A DNA stretch of 64,000 nt from Tulasnella sp. 424. Taxonomy: Eukaryota; Basidiomycota; Agaricomycetes; Cantharellales; Tulasnellaceae. Positions within the stretch are counted from its first letter, which is position 1, and every line of letters starts with the position of its first letter. Location of the stretch: NCBI GenBank assembly GCA_019633425.1, contig WSUB01000055.1, forward strand, positions 62,001 through 126,000, read 5' to 3'. Below, piece by piece: positions 12,445-26,986 of this stretch. A model generated the notes under the pieces. That model saw nothing but the letters and a program-made list of their open reading frames with translations, searched no databases and was not told where the DNA came from. Made by a program: the position numbers and the translations under genes.

Positions 12445-15400
12445 CTAAACTTGAACTCCTTCCCCAGCATGGGCAAACTGTTTCGCCACATCCAACATGC
12501 CCCGATAATCCAACCCCTTAAACATATTGACCACGTCATCACTAGAAAAGTCTGCGGACATCTCATCTTCACCCAAATCGCCAAAGACGCCCACTCGAGG
12601 ACCGTTCAAACCGGCGAGCTTGGTTCGAAGCAAGTCCATCAAGACAGTTCCAAGCCAGAAATAAGGTGTGGCGTCGTGCATAAAGGTGCTGTCCCGGCAT
12701 GGTGATGGTTCCAGGATGGATGGGGATGGTATATTTGGATTCTCGTTAGGGTTGAACCCAGGCTGGATGTGACAAAGGCGATCAATGTCCCAACCAAGAC
12801 GCCACTGAAAGATTGACAACATAGAGTCAGGTCATTTGCAGCTGCAGAGAAGAGGCGCAAAGGCTATCAACTCACCCTATCAAACGCTCTCTTATACGAA
12901 GCCAAAATGTTCACTTCTAAAGTCTGATTCGGGTCCTTCTCCAACGCGTCAGGTCGAACAGCCCAAACCTGCGTCACCGGCCCTCCCTTTCTCTTCCCTT
13001 CACCAAACTCAATCAAGCCTCGCAAAAGCGTCAACACCGTGATCAACCTAGCAAAGGGTCCGATGACCAATCTCGTCCCCAAACAGTCTCGGATGACGCC
13101 ACCGTGCATGCTGTTGTGCCACGCGTCAGTCATGGTTTGGACGACGCTTGGGGCGATGTAGTCAACGTTGGGGGATCCATCGGGGTTGAACTGGAATGTA
13201 CGATCGGGTGTAGGCGGGGATGGAGTGCGCAAGTCAAAGGTCTTTTGCATGAGTCGGTCCATAGGGAAGTCAACCGGGTACTTGCGCATCGATGCAGCCC
13301 ATTCGTCTGCCGTCCGTGCGTTCCATACTGGTGCGGGTGCGGGGAGCGGGAAATGGCGAACGTCTCGGGGCGTCATTTGAGGGGTGATGCCGGCTTCGAC
13401 GGAGGCGATGGTGTCTAGAACGTATACCAACCACGTCGTTCTGTGCTTTCGGAGATTAGTCTCACGAACCTATAAGAGACGAGTACGACACCGGAAACGA
13501 ACCTTCGGACCGTCTCCCTTTGAATCCACTCCTTCCATCGGACTTCCAGGTCACCCTCCAATACCACAGGCTTCAACCACTCGGCTTCCGGCTTGAACAA
13601 TCCTACTTGCCTCGCAATCTGCACGATACTGCTGAGGAATAGCAAGCCCGTGATCCGATTCGAGTGCTCCGTGGATAAGAACGACGGAACGTGGAAAATG
13701 AGGAGCGCTTGGATGAGCGAGAACGACTCTGCGAAAGACATCATCCGACCACGCCTTGCGTAGTTCTTGACCAGCATTTCGGATTTCTAAGGAAAGTTCC
13801 GGCCACACAATGATTAGCTCACCCTGCACTTCAACCGACGGGTGTGCCTAGACATACCTCTTGACGAATGATCGCCGAAACCCACTTCCATGGGTCAGCA
13901 GGGCAATAGTCAGGATCTCCTCCAGGCGCGAAGGAACGGTTCTCATACGGGTCCTTCGTTCCAGTGGTGCACATGGAGAATGCAATAAACGCATGGGTAC
14001 GGTCCAATCTGAAGGTGGGCTCGTGAATGATGGACATTTGACTCGTAAGGATCCCGAGCGTATGAGAAGCGATTCGGCAGAGTTTGTACAGCGGTGGGAG
14101 CATCCAATGTGGGACGGTGTAACAGCCTGCGAAGACGCCTGGTGGAAGGCTGCCGTCGCGTTGATCCTGTTAGACCGGATAGTTTGGTCAAAGGACGAGC
14201 GACGTACTAGAATCGATCCGAGGGATCCAACGCTTGGAAGCGCTTTTTGAGAACGGGTTCCCATGTTGTTGCTTCAGCTTGGATCAACGACCTCTCAGGT
14301 TGGAAGATATTTAGGCCAAGTTCGTTCCCACTGGCTTCACCGGAGAGGTAAGCGAATAGCTCGGCATCAGTCAGAGGCGGTGGGGACGCGACTGATTGAT
14401 AGCCCTGTCGTATCACAGAGGTCAGAACTCGGCTCGACAGCGCGCGAGGGGTAGGACGTACCCAGACAGTACTCAAGCTTGGGTCAGAGCTTATTGGATC
14501 CAAAGCGCCCATGTTAAAGAAACCCGGCGAAAAGCCTCCTCCCCCAATAGACACATTAGTCGACATAGCACTGGCTGGATGTAAGTTGGCAAAGATATTC
14601 GAGGTACCATCCAATAACGACGAATTCTGATTTTGACTCTGGTTATTGTCCGCGTTTGCAGGAGTCGTTCCGAGCGGCATGAATAATGGCATTAGAGTAG
14701 GCGACATCGTAGGCATGCCTGCTGGAGGGGAACCGATTGTCCCCCCGAGAGACGCTGTACCTAACGATCCGAGAGTCGAGCCCGCTGGCAGAGGTAAACC
14801 AAAGTCGGCTGGAGTGGAAAGAGGGGGCTCTTGGGGAGTCGGAAGGGATTCGCGAGACGGGGAATCATCTCCTGATTGATCTTCAGGAGACGAAGCCGTG
14901 TTAATCGATGCCTACGGAACGCGATTAGTTGTTAGCGGCGAGTGCTGAAGTGCTCTAGGCGTAGTTGCACTCACCCGTCTGTCATGTCGTCCTTTCCCCG
15001 AGCCCTTTCGTGGTCTACCCTTCCCTCCGCTTTTGCCGGCAGTCGGGGAGTCTTTTGATGACGAGGCTACGGCTGCTGCAGCGGCGGCAGCTGCATCTTT
15101 TTCAACAGCCTCTGGGTGACACCTTCGGCGGTGCCTCAACAAAACGTCACTGCCGGCGGGACGGTGAAGGATAATTAGTCTAAATTGGAATCGACGGTGG
15201 TGGGAGGTGAGCGTGTAAGCCCAAGCGTACCTCCTAGCAAAGGTCTTCGCGCAGTCTGAGCAAGAAAACGGACGGTGTTCGGTGTGTTTTCGTTCATGTC
15301 GACGAAGATATTCGAGACGTGAGTACTGTGCGCCGCACGTTCTGGGAATAAGGTGACGCGGTGAGCAGGCCTAACTCTTGATTGAAATTTTGACTAGAAG

Positions 15401-15485
15401 GCGATAAAGCTTACGGGCAAGGGAATCGAGGCTTTTCGTGATCTGGAGAGTCTGGTGACGGAGGTGACTGGGTAAGCAGCGCCAT
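12445..15485 (-). CDS. C2H2 zinc-finger transcription factor with fungal-specific regulatory domain
   Basis: Predicted nuclear DNA-binding regulator. Exons (minus strand): 15485-15415, 15341-15231, 15149-14975, 14911-14208, 14149-13858, 13786-13503, 13440-12876, 12804-12445. Phases close throughout, giving 853 aa. Two tandem C2H2 fingers at residues 22-75 are each split by introns (FPCPTCGAQYSRLEYLRRH, then FSCSDCAKTFARSDVLLRH). A basic, alanine-rich linker with GRPRKGSGKGRHDRR is a likely nuclear signal. From about residue 355 the fungal_trans-type domain begins (CYTVPHWMLPPLYKLCRI, TSQMSIIHEPTFRL, SFAESFSLIQALLIFHVP, WKEWIQRETVRR). A 57-nt segment (14461-14405) has good splice sites and no stop, so it may be an optional intron, giving 834 aa. 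Target genes are unknown. Confidence 0.88.
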
Positions 15486-18400
15486 TAGATTACAGGTTGA
15501 GAGAGGGGGAGGGAGGGAGAGTGGAGGTTGGAGATTCGACTATTGAGTGCCGCGTCGTCCGGTGGAGGTGTCAGCTCTTATATCTGTTCTGAAAAGACGT
15601 CTCGCTACTTTCCCCGGTTATCTGCGTTCAGAACTCCCCCCCAAAAGAGATCAACAGACTCACACATTCCTTCGGATTCGGCACCGCTTTCCCGGCATTA
15701 AATATCCGTTCGCTCCGTCAGCATCGTCCTCGAAAGTCTCAACGGCAGCCTTGGACGTCAAGGCGTTCACGTCCACGTCGACGACGATGCCGACCGTGGC
15801 AGCAAAGATTGCGTTATGGCTTCGTCCGACGAGCCGCGAGACATTGCTCACGTCATGAATTCGGTCACTCCAACTGTTGCCCGGCATTAGATGGGCGCTC
15901 GAGATCAGCTTGACCTTACTCAGCCAGTTCCGATCTCGACGGCCCGGTGGAGGCTTATGTCATATAACATCACGTGCTGGGAAAGAATGTGGCGTTCTAG
16001 TCCTGCTCTCTTGATTGGCGAGGCATTGGACCCCGCTGTTGGGTCGGGAGGTCTCTGAAAACGCAACGCAGGCAATAGAGTCTTCAAGGACAGCTCTTAT
16101 AGTCAGCTTGGGCTCCTAGCCTCTAGCCAGGAACACCTTCAACTCGTAAACACAGCTGGGCGCCCCACTGCGCCAACCATTTGCCCGACTCTGCGGATGG
16201 CCCAGTCCCCGGACAAACCCGTTAAACGTCCTTGATCGCACCGCCATTCATAGATCTAAAACCAAAGCGCCGGCGGAATAGTCTCAAAGGAGAGAGCTCT
16301 CCTAGCCGTCTTCGGCTCCTCTGGCAGTCTTGAGCTGTCTCTGGTCCAGGAACATCGACTTTGCAAGTGACCTAGCGTCCCGGGAGGGACTCGTAAAGCG
16401 TTCTTGATTGCGTCCCGCTTGACAGATGGGAGTGCTGTGGTCGACAGCCAATGCGATAAGCTTCTGGATCGTTCCACTAGTTGATGAAAGCGCCACTTAA
16501 CCTTGCTTCCCTGATCCATCGTGCTTGTTCAACGACGGTCATGGCCGTGCCCATATCTTCCCGTCTGGGCTGCTCCAGAGAATGGGGCTTTGTTCGCTGT
16601 GGAAGCCCTAAGGAGGTCCTCGTGGTATTCGTGGCCATCGGTCACGTAATTGACGTGAGTACGGCGCCCTTCGATTCGAAACCGAACTGCAATGACGCTA
16701 AGCGCATTAGGAGCAACAAGATGGGTTTTTAAGCCAAGCTGTGACGGGTGTGAGACTGTCAGGCGACTGACAGCCTCGAGATTCCGGAGGGGGTATTTGC
16801 GGAGCCTCCAAGTCCACTCTATATGCTTCACTGCTTACTTTCCACCCAGGAATTGCTGCAAGGAGCACATTTCACAGTAGCGTAATTCCGCAGGTTGGGT
16901 TTCTACTGTGCCGGAAGAGTCCAAAGCGAGGGAGTGTACGGGTCAAGGTGAAGCAGCGGCCGGGTGTGTAGATGCGTGGTGGTGCTCCAAGCCTTACCCC
17001 CAGGATGATTTGCGGTACTTCAGTCGGACTGAGTATGTAAAATGAACCCCAAAACCAGATACCCATGATCCCTAGCTAAGTATATGTATTATTTTTTAAG
17101 GGATTTAGATTGTCCAAATTTTTTTGGTGTAGCGCTCCGTCAGTCCAACCTTTCATCGCCTTCACAGCAGCCAACAGTATCATCCCCACTTGCTAAAGCT
17201 CTTGGGGGCTCGAGCTATCGACCATCGACCTCTCCACACCTTCATTCTGACCTCTCCACCCCCCCCTAACCCTCACACTTCGTGCAACAATCCATGCCAC
17301 AGTTCCACTTCGGATTTTTAGGAAGTGTGATGAAAACTACTGAAGCAAGACTTTCACTTCCCCATATGGCTTTCACCGTTCTATCACTCCGAACCACGAC
17401 TTTGAAGCCAGATTCAGGTTATCCCACTTTTTGTTCTTATGTCTCGCACGTTTAGAAGTCGGCGCGAGCGTCTTCTGATAACGTGTCAGAGACGTTCCCG
17501 AGGGTCCCCGAGTCTCGGTAGGGTCCCCCCGAAGACATCGTCAAGGCTTGTTTCCCCGCACAGCGTGGCACGGAGCGGCCCGGGGAGGGGAAGGCGTGTG
17601 ATACATTTGTGCTAATCCATTTTTAGCCCAAACCCCGAACACATTTCCCCCCTGGGTAAATACGTCTTTAAGCGGACCACTTCGCGTTCGTTACCGGCGG
17701 CGGTCGACAACACACTCGTAGCCTATCGCAGCATCCCAACAAAATGTTTGGGCTTCCCTTTCATCTCAACATCGACTCTTTCGACGAATGACCCTTATTG
17801 CGTATATTGCAAATATTTCTGGAAGGCATCAGCCCTCTCCGAACAAGCTCGTGGTCCCCCCGCATGGACTTGGGGTCGGACATACGTTTACCGACCTTCT
17901 GCCAAGACCAAACGTTGAACCCGTTCTCCCGCTTCTACAAACTCTCACTAACTTGGTAATGCAAGACCGGGGCGTATCTCGGGAGATACTCGACCCTTCC
18001 AACAAGACTCCTCGGGTGCCGTGACCGACCTTCAAGGGGGCTCGTGGAGCGGGAAGTTCCTTACCCGAAGGTACACGGTACCCCGACCGTCAAATCGAGC
18101 TGGCTTCCGCTCAGCTTCTCGAGACCTGCTCTAGCATTTATAGCGCCTCCAAGCAAAAACTCTGTATCAAGAAGTCCTTCGTCAGCCTCGCGCGACGGAG
18201 AATCTACATCCGCGAAATTTCCAGGGTTTATCGTCGAATGAGCAGGGGCACCAGGTTCGGCTCGGGTAGTCCAAGCGTCCGAACTGGTGCAGGAGAGGCA
18301 CGTAAACAGCTCACCCGACCTGGATGATCTGCAAGATAGAAGCGCTTAATATGCGCGTAGACAGCGACACTCATCCGAGGATCAACACTCTGTCGAATCC

Positions 18401-18594
18401 AACAGCAACTCGACATCGGCACGACGGTTTTTCTGAATTCGATATCCCCTAAAGGAAAACGTTGACCATCGTCAGCAAGAGCGACAAATTAGCCGAGAGT
18501 GGGCCATGGTTCATCTATATAAATTTGTGGAAATGCCTTTTCGAAAGGATCATCGTCCTTCAGTCCAAGTCGGTTCAGAAAGCCCCCCCAAAAG
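15486..18594. other. 3.1-kb intergenic region, no supported gene
   Basis: The left end is the promoter side of the transcription factor gene and the right end precedes the secreted DUF1996 gene. Only short, unconnected open frames are present; none shows a domain I recognise or a matching splice set. The 17.4-17.6 kb part is rich in short G and C runs. I saw no terminal inverted repeats, but a decayed mobile element could be hidden here. Confidence 0.45.
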
Positions 18595-20912
18595 ATGTGG
18601 ACACCCATTCTCGCCACCATGGCCCTTGCCGCCCTCCAGGCCAATGCTCTCCTCCGCTTCCCATGCGCGCAGTTAACTGTGACGCGCTCTGATCCGTAGG
18701 CTTCTGCTCTCGTCCAAGGTGGCGGCATGACTGACACTCCGTTGACTCTAGGCTCATCAGCCCTGGCAAGGTTTCGGCACATCTTCATCAGGTACGTTGT
18801 GGCAGCTCTCACAGAACTATTAGACTACTGACCGACTCTCCTGCAGGTTGTTGGCGGGGTAAGTCCATCGTCTACTAGAAGGAGGCTCATCAGCGATGAC
18901 CATTCACGCCGGGCGATCCACATTTTAGAACTCGTAAGTACGATGATATTCGCCCGTCTCAACCACGCTCTAAAGTGCGGGCGTTAGTTTCGACTTCGGG
19001 ATGCCCAACAACACAGACTACCTCCAGAGCCAGTCCACTTGCAGTACTTGCAGCATCAAGGAGAACAAGTCCAACTACTGGTCTCCTACTCTGTACTTCC
19101 AGTCGCCCAAGAATGGCACTTTCAAGCGGGTGAGGCTCATCTTTGTGTTTCTGGCTCCCCTCCTTTATTTAGCTGACAGCGTACCTCCCTCTTGCTACAG
19201 GTCGCACAACGCCCAGGCCCTTTGACAGGCAGTCCCAACGCCGGAATGGTCGTCTACTACATTCAGATCGGAACCGTTACGTCGTTCCCTAAGGTAAGAG
19301 AAAACAAGCCCCAAAGTGCGCCTCTTAAGCTTACATACATCTTTTACCGCTGTCGTCATGATTGCGATGAACAGAACTTCCGCATGATTGCTGGCGACCC
19401 CTTCCTCCGCTCGTACAGCGACCAGGTCGACGACTCCCGCTCAATCACTTTCCGTTGCCTGCAAGACGCCACCTCCGGCAATGGCCCCGACACTCATGGC
19501 ATGCCAACCACGAAGTGCGCTGGCGGCATTCGCAGTCAGATCAATTTCCCCACCTGCTGGGACGGAAAGAACATTGACACGCCTAACCACAAGGTCCGTA
19601 CAAAGTGCCTATAGCCAGTCCTTCATGTGATCCACTAAATCAAATCCCGTTTAATAGGATCACGTCCATTATGCTACCGGTTCTAGCTTCGGTAACTTTG
19701 GTACTGGCTGCCCATCGACTCACCCTGTCACCATCCCTCTTCTTTTCTTCGAAACTGTTTGGGACACCACACCTTTTGATAACGAGTGGGTTAACGGCCA
19801 GTCACCCTTCGTCTGGAGCATGGGCGATCCGTGAGTCCTTGTCGCTATTGCCGTCCTTTCTACTTAATTGATCCGTAAACGATTAGTACCGGCTACGGGT
19901 ACCACGCCGACTACATGATGGGGTGGCCTGAGGATGTCTTGAAGCAGGCTATGGCTCAATGTAACGATCAAGGGGGCCAAGTTTCTTCTTGCCCAGTCAT
20001 CACTTCTCGTTCGGAGCAAGATATGAACGACTGTGCCCAACCTAACCGTGTTGACGAGCAAATCGACGGATGTGAGTTTCTGAGTACATTACTCGAACCT
20101 CTCGATCTCCTTTGCTCATCGGCTTTTCCACAGGGCTCCCCACGCTCCCAGGTTGTAACGCCGTCCAGCAAGGTCCTGCACGTGCAACTCAGGCCTCTGG
20201 ATGTGGTGCTCCTACCGAAACCCTTGCTCTGAGCGCCGTCAGCTTCCTCAGGAAAGACATTTCAGGATGGACCCCCGTCGGCTGCGCCAGCGAGAACACC
20301 GGCGAATCTCTACTCACGGGTCCCAAATACACTCCAGGTGCAATGACGGTCGAAAAGTGCCTCAATTACTGCGGTACCAACGGATACACCTACGCCGGTC
20401 TCAAGAACAAGAGCACCTGCTCATGCGGTAACAGTATCAACACGTCCAAGTTCTCTTCTAGCTATGCGTGCAATCTTGCTTGCGACGGTGACCCTGCTTG
20501 TAAGAGTATTTCATAACAGTTGCACGGATATCTCAGAGCCTAACCTCCACCGACCTGATCCAGCTTTCTGTGGCGCTGTCAATCGTATCGCCGTCTACAG
20601 CGGTTCTGGTCCAGTGTCCCTTCCAACCACTACGGCGGGCCCAACTTCCACGACAAACGCTCAACAAACCACAACAGCTCCAGCTTCCGGTCCTCAGCAG
20701 ACTCACTGGGGACAATGTGGAGGGAAAAGCGTAAGTTCAGTCCGATTGACGCTTCCGGTCGGCGTGCTAACCGTCCAATGCAGTATACCGGTCCCACTGT
20801 CTGCCAATCGCCCTGGACCTGCAAGTACTCCAACGATTAGTAAGTTCCAAGATACACGACGCATCTGGACGTATACTCATTATCTACCTCTAGCTACTCC
20901 CAATGTCTCTAA
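18595..20912 (+). CDS. Secreted DUF1996 - WSC - CBM1 protein
   Basis: Probably an extracellular carbohydrate-active or wall-binding protein. Thirteen exons (18595-18695, 18752-18791, 18847-18858, 18929-18933, 18988-19129, 19201-19293, 19375-19593, 19658-19830, 19887-20071, 20134-20499, 20564-20730, 20784-20839, 20894-20912) give 525 aa. A signal peptide (MWTPILATMALAALQANA) precedes DUF1996 at about residues 20-325 (LLRFPCAQL, SPGKVSAHLHQVVGGNSFDF, KCAGGIRSQINFPTCWDGKN, PSTHPVTIPLLFFETVWDT). A WSC domain follows at about 350-455 (GWTPVGCASENTGESLL, MTVEKCLNYCGTNGYTYAGL, CSCGNSI). After a Thr/Ser/Pro linker comes a C-terminal CBM1 cellulose-binding module (HWGQCGGKSYTGPTVCQSPW, ending YYSQCL). 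Exon 4 is only 5 nt. The catalytic role of DUF1996 is unknown. Confidence 0.93.
18929..18933 (+). other. 5-nucleotide microexon
   Basis: The five bases AACTC lie between an acceptor (TTTTAG) and a donor (GTAAGT). They supply N and most of S in VVGG-NS-FDFGMPNN. That matches the conserved VGGN-S/A-F motif of DUF1996 proteins, and neither flanking exon can join the other in phase without it. Confidence 0.85.
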
Positions 20913-21206
20913 TCGTAACCGCCCAACTGGATGGAAGGCGAAGCCAGTCGGCGTCCTCTTGGATACGACTTATTACAACGAGCTTGTTCTCATACAACCT
21001 TTTGAATTCACGTCTTTTTCACTGCCCTTCGGGATTTATGTACGAAAGGTTTCAGGTGTGTAATACTTTCTAAGTGAAGCACAGGTCAAATCGTAGATTC
21101 GAGCCAGCCTCCTTTGCTCAATGCATAAGTTACATGCTTTCGATTAAATCCATCCTCAAACTTCGAGTCATATACAATAGATCCTCGAGAAAGGTCCTGT
21201 TTGATA

Positions 21207-23698
<2,492 letters not shown>

Positions 23699-23920
23699 TC
23701 GATTACAGGTTTGGAAGAGAGGAGGTTCGTGCTCGGTTCGCACGTGTGTGAATTCGTCGAGGATTAGCACCTCCACTCCCACGTGGCCAACCGGCTGACG
23801 GGAGACCTCTCCGACAATTATCATCCAGAAACCTCCAAGTCCGATACACAGGCGCTATATACGATATTTACATGCTGATTCAGTACTATAGAAGGGCCTG
23901 GACCTATGGCTTAGCTACAT

Positions 23921-26566
23921 CTACACCCCGGAGGGGGAGCTGGACCCAGTCGGTAGCTTGAGGCTGGCCGTGACAAGTTGGGGTATCCGTCGCTGAAGCC
24001 GTCTTATATCGCACAATAAAGGCGAAGTGTGGCTGACGGAGGAATCTCGGGTCAAGACTTGTCTGACCTGTTTTCGACGTTCCCAACGTATGATGGTTTT
24101 CGGGATACCGCTTAGCTCGTCACGCACCCAACCAAGGTAATATCCATGCTCCGTACAAAGTGCCAGACACGCCTCGAAATGCAGTGCCGCCTCATCGTAT
24201 CGTTCCAACTCCACTAAGATATTACCCATGGTCTGCAGATGCCTTTGTATCCTCCGTGTATCCTGCAGCGCACGATGTTGGGTAATTGCATGGTCGTGCC
24301 AGACGAGTGCTTCGTCTAGTTTGCCTTGCTCTCTTTTCACCTCGGCAAGGCGTTCAGCAGCTCTTGCAGACTCGAAATCGGTCAGAGAGATTTCGTGGTA
24401 GACGGAACACGAGTCCTCCAATGCTGTCGTCGCCTCGTCCAGCCGTCCTTGTCTCTGAAGGCAATATCCCAGATCCGATAGACTCTGACCAAGTCTCCAC
24501 CATGCGTGAATGCGTCGAGCGACAGAAGCAGATTCTCGACACAGTTCCTCCGCCTCGCTGTAAGCGCCCTCCTGGCCCTTGACGAAGCCTAAGTGGGAGA
24601 GGGCGGTGCACACTCCGTGCTCCCATCCGATTCTCCTCGCTGTGTCGCAGGTTTCCGAGAGTGTCGAAGCTGCTCTTGTGTTGTCATTCTCATCGTAATA
24701 AAGTAACGCGAGAACCATCAGAGCCTTGGCTTCGCCCAGCTTATCCCCGCAACGACGAGCGATTTCCACGGCGTTCTCCAGTGTCGAGGCGGCCTCTTGA
24801 AATACACCGTCTCGCCTCTGAATCTCGCCGATCCTCTCGAGGCATTGCACAGCGCCTACGTCGTTGCCATTCCTTTGGAAGATTTCAAGGGCCTCCTTCA
24901 GGAAGGGCATCGCGTCGTTTTCCGCGACTTGGATGGTCAGGGAGCTACCCATGAGATATAGGACTTCAGCCGTTCCGAGAGGATCGTCGAGGTTTCTGAA
25001 TTTCTCAAGAGCAGCGACTCCAACCTTCAGAGCCTTGAGGTGGTAGGAATGGCGATAGTGGACGGCCGCTTGCTTTCGGAGAACGCTGGCGACGCCCTTT
25101 TCGTCGCCCTCCTCTTCATATACGTCCAGGGCTTGCTCGAGATATGAAAGGCCTTCCGTGTAGTTGCCTTTCCAGCTTTCGAGATCGCCAATGTTCTCTA
25201 GAAGCGCAGCAGAGCGGACACCACGGTCGATATTATCGGGGGTAGGAGGGCAGCGTGGCTATTCGTGAATCGTGTCAAAGGTGACCAAATATTCAAATAA
25301 ATCGGCCCCCAGAGTTACTCACGAGGTAGGCAATGGTCGTCCGGCACATACTAGCCGTCGGTCGCTCCTCGGGATCAGCCACCCAGCACCTTGTCATCAA
25401 CTCCCAAACCTGGAGAGAGTCACTGAGGCGAGACTCTCCGTCGATTTGTGGGCGGGGACTTTCGAATATTCTCCTGATGATAGAATAGTCGGCGAGAGTC
25501 CCTTCGTAAGGAAGTTCACCGGTCATGATCTGGAACAGTGGTATGTCATCACTATCGCGTTTAGAGGTTGAGATGGGAGAGGCACCAACCTCCCACACTA
25601 GCCAGGCCCATGCATACACATCGCTCCTTGGAGTTCTTGGATGGCCGTCAAGGATTTCAGGACTGCACCAACGGATAGACCCTTTGAAACCTGTCGACGT
25701 CTCCAACCTCCCGAAGCCACTGTCTTCAAACAGACGCGCTAGCCCAAAATCGCATAGAACCGCCCTGCAGCTAGAGTTGATGAGGACATTCGCCTTTAAT
25801 GATTGAGAGAATTGGGTATTAGGTTGGGAGCCAGGACAAAATTCCTCTCTTACCGATTTGATGTCTCCGTGGCACACTGGTGGCTCAAGTTGATGAAGAA
25901 ACGCTACAGCGTCGATGGTATCGTAGACCTAATGTAGTTACCTTCGTGAGAAATGAAGGAGAAGCAATATAGTCAGACCTACAAGAGATAGTTTTTCTGG
26001 TACTTCCAACTCCCGCTTGTGGACGAATTCCATGACGTTCCCATAGGGCTCCCATGGTGAAAGCAGCCACGCCTCCAGCCGCTCAAATTTCGCGTAGAAG
26101 CCGAGGAATTTGGCTATGCCTGGATGATCTTTAAGACCCGACCAGACTAACAGCTCCTTCGTAAACGCCTGGAAATGTTTCGGATTAGCTAGACCGAGCA
26201 GGGATCTAAGCGCGCAAGAGCTTACTCTCTTAGCATCTGATATACTCTCTACCTCTGATAGTTTTATCTGCTTGACAGCAACTTGCTGAGGGGGGCCATA
26301 TCGTCGTGAAGCCAACCACGTGGGTATGAATGAAGAGGAGTGAAGCTGGGCTTGCTGAACTACTCCATAACCCCCCGAGCGCCTCGAGTCATCGACAGAC
26401 AAAATAATCCTACGACGATCGACCTCGAATGTTCTTAATCGCTCGTATGCCTCGTCCTGCGAGCAAGGCGCAGATCGTCAGTGGGAATTGTTATTTGGAC
26501 TGAACTCCCACACACCACCGCCTGGCCTCTCGCTCGTCTTCGTGCTAGGTCCTCCGTGCTTGACAT
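23921..26566 (-). CDS. Protein kinase - TPR fusion protein, copy 1
   Basis: Seven exons (26566-26516, 26456-26226, 26168-25983, 25928-25854, 25793-25590, 25529-25323, 25258-23921) give 763 aa. Kinase domain (about residues 35-300): Gly-rich loop RRSGGYGVV, ATP-lysine VAVKQIKL, catalytic loop CHGDIKSANVLI (HGD instead of HRD), DFGLARL, SIRWCSPEIL, DVYAWAWLVWE; this is tyrosine-kinase-like (TKL) in style. Residues 320-740 form about ten tetratricopeptide repeats (SWKGNYTEGLSYLEQAL, VQCLERIGEIQRRDG, RQGRLDEATTALEDSCSVYH). The paralogue next door has the same exon plan, and its matching start MSSTE supports the ATG chosen here. An ATG 21 codons upstream is open here but not kept in the paralogue. 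Known partners: none; TPRs suggest a protein-binding sensor or scaffold. Confidence 0.85.
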
Positions 26567-26986
26567 GTGGACTTGGGAAGCCTTTTTCTGTTGTAGGCGT
26601 GGATCGCGGCTTTTGAGGGATTCGGACACAATCCTGTTGCTGGAGTGGTTGTTGAAGGAGAACGCCGGGCTGTTCAGGGTTCAGGCCGCTTCTCCCTTTC
26701 CCAGATTTTAATATAGGGTTCCGTCACCCTCACTCACTCTTCGTGTCAGCCCTTCTTCTCGGCCTTTTGAGTCGGGACGCGATAGTACTCTACCTATTCC
26801 CCAACCGACGCCCAGCGAGTTTCTAGAATGAAAATGTGACTTAAGAGGCTAATGACAGTCCATGGGTTGGCGTGAGGCTCTCAGACGAGGAGAATCCGAA
26901 GTCAGCAACATCAGCGGTATATACTTGAAACAAATGTGCTATTCGTCTATAAATCTGAATAATAAAAAATGGACGAAACTTCCGGA
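26567..26986. other. Intergenic spacer between kinase-TPR paralogues
   Basis: About 420 bp between the start of copy 1 and the stop of copy 2, both on the minus strand. It should hold the terminator of copy 2 and the promoter of copy 1. No gene is seen. Confidence 0.6.

Noticed and set aside
14150..14209. Apparent frameshift (in-frame TAG) in the transcription factor
   Set aside because: Using the acceptor CGACGGCAG after the GTACGT donor turns TA+C into Tyr and restores the frame, so the gene is intact.
16256..16519. Minus-strand 87-codon frame in the intergenic region
   Set aside because: No recognised domain, no supporting exons and no paralogue in the window.
18489..18812. Minus-strand frame over the start of the DUF1996 gene
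   Set aside because: Overlaps the signal peptide exon of a well-supported plus-strand gene and lacks any domain.
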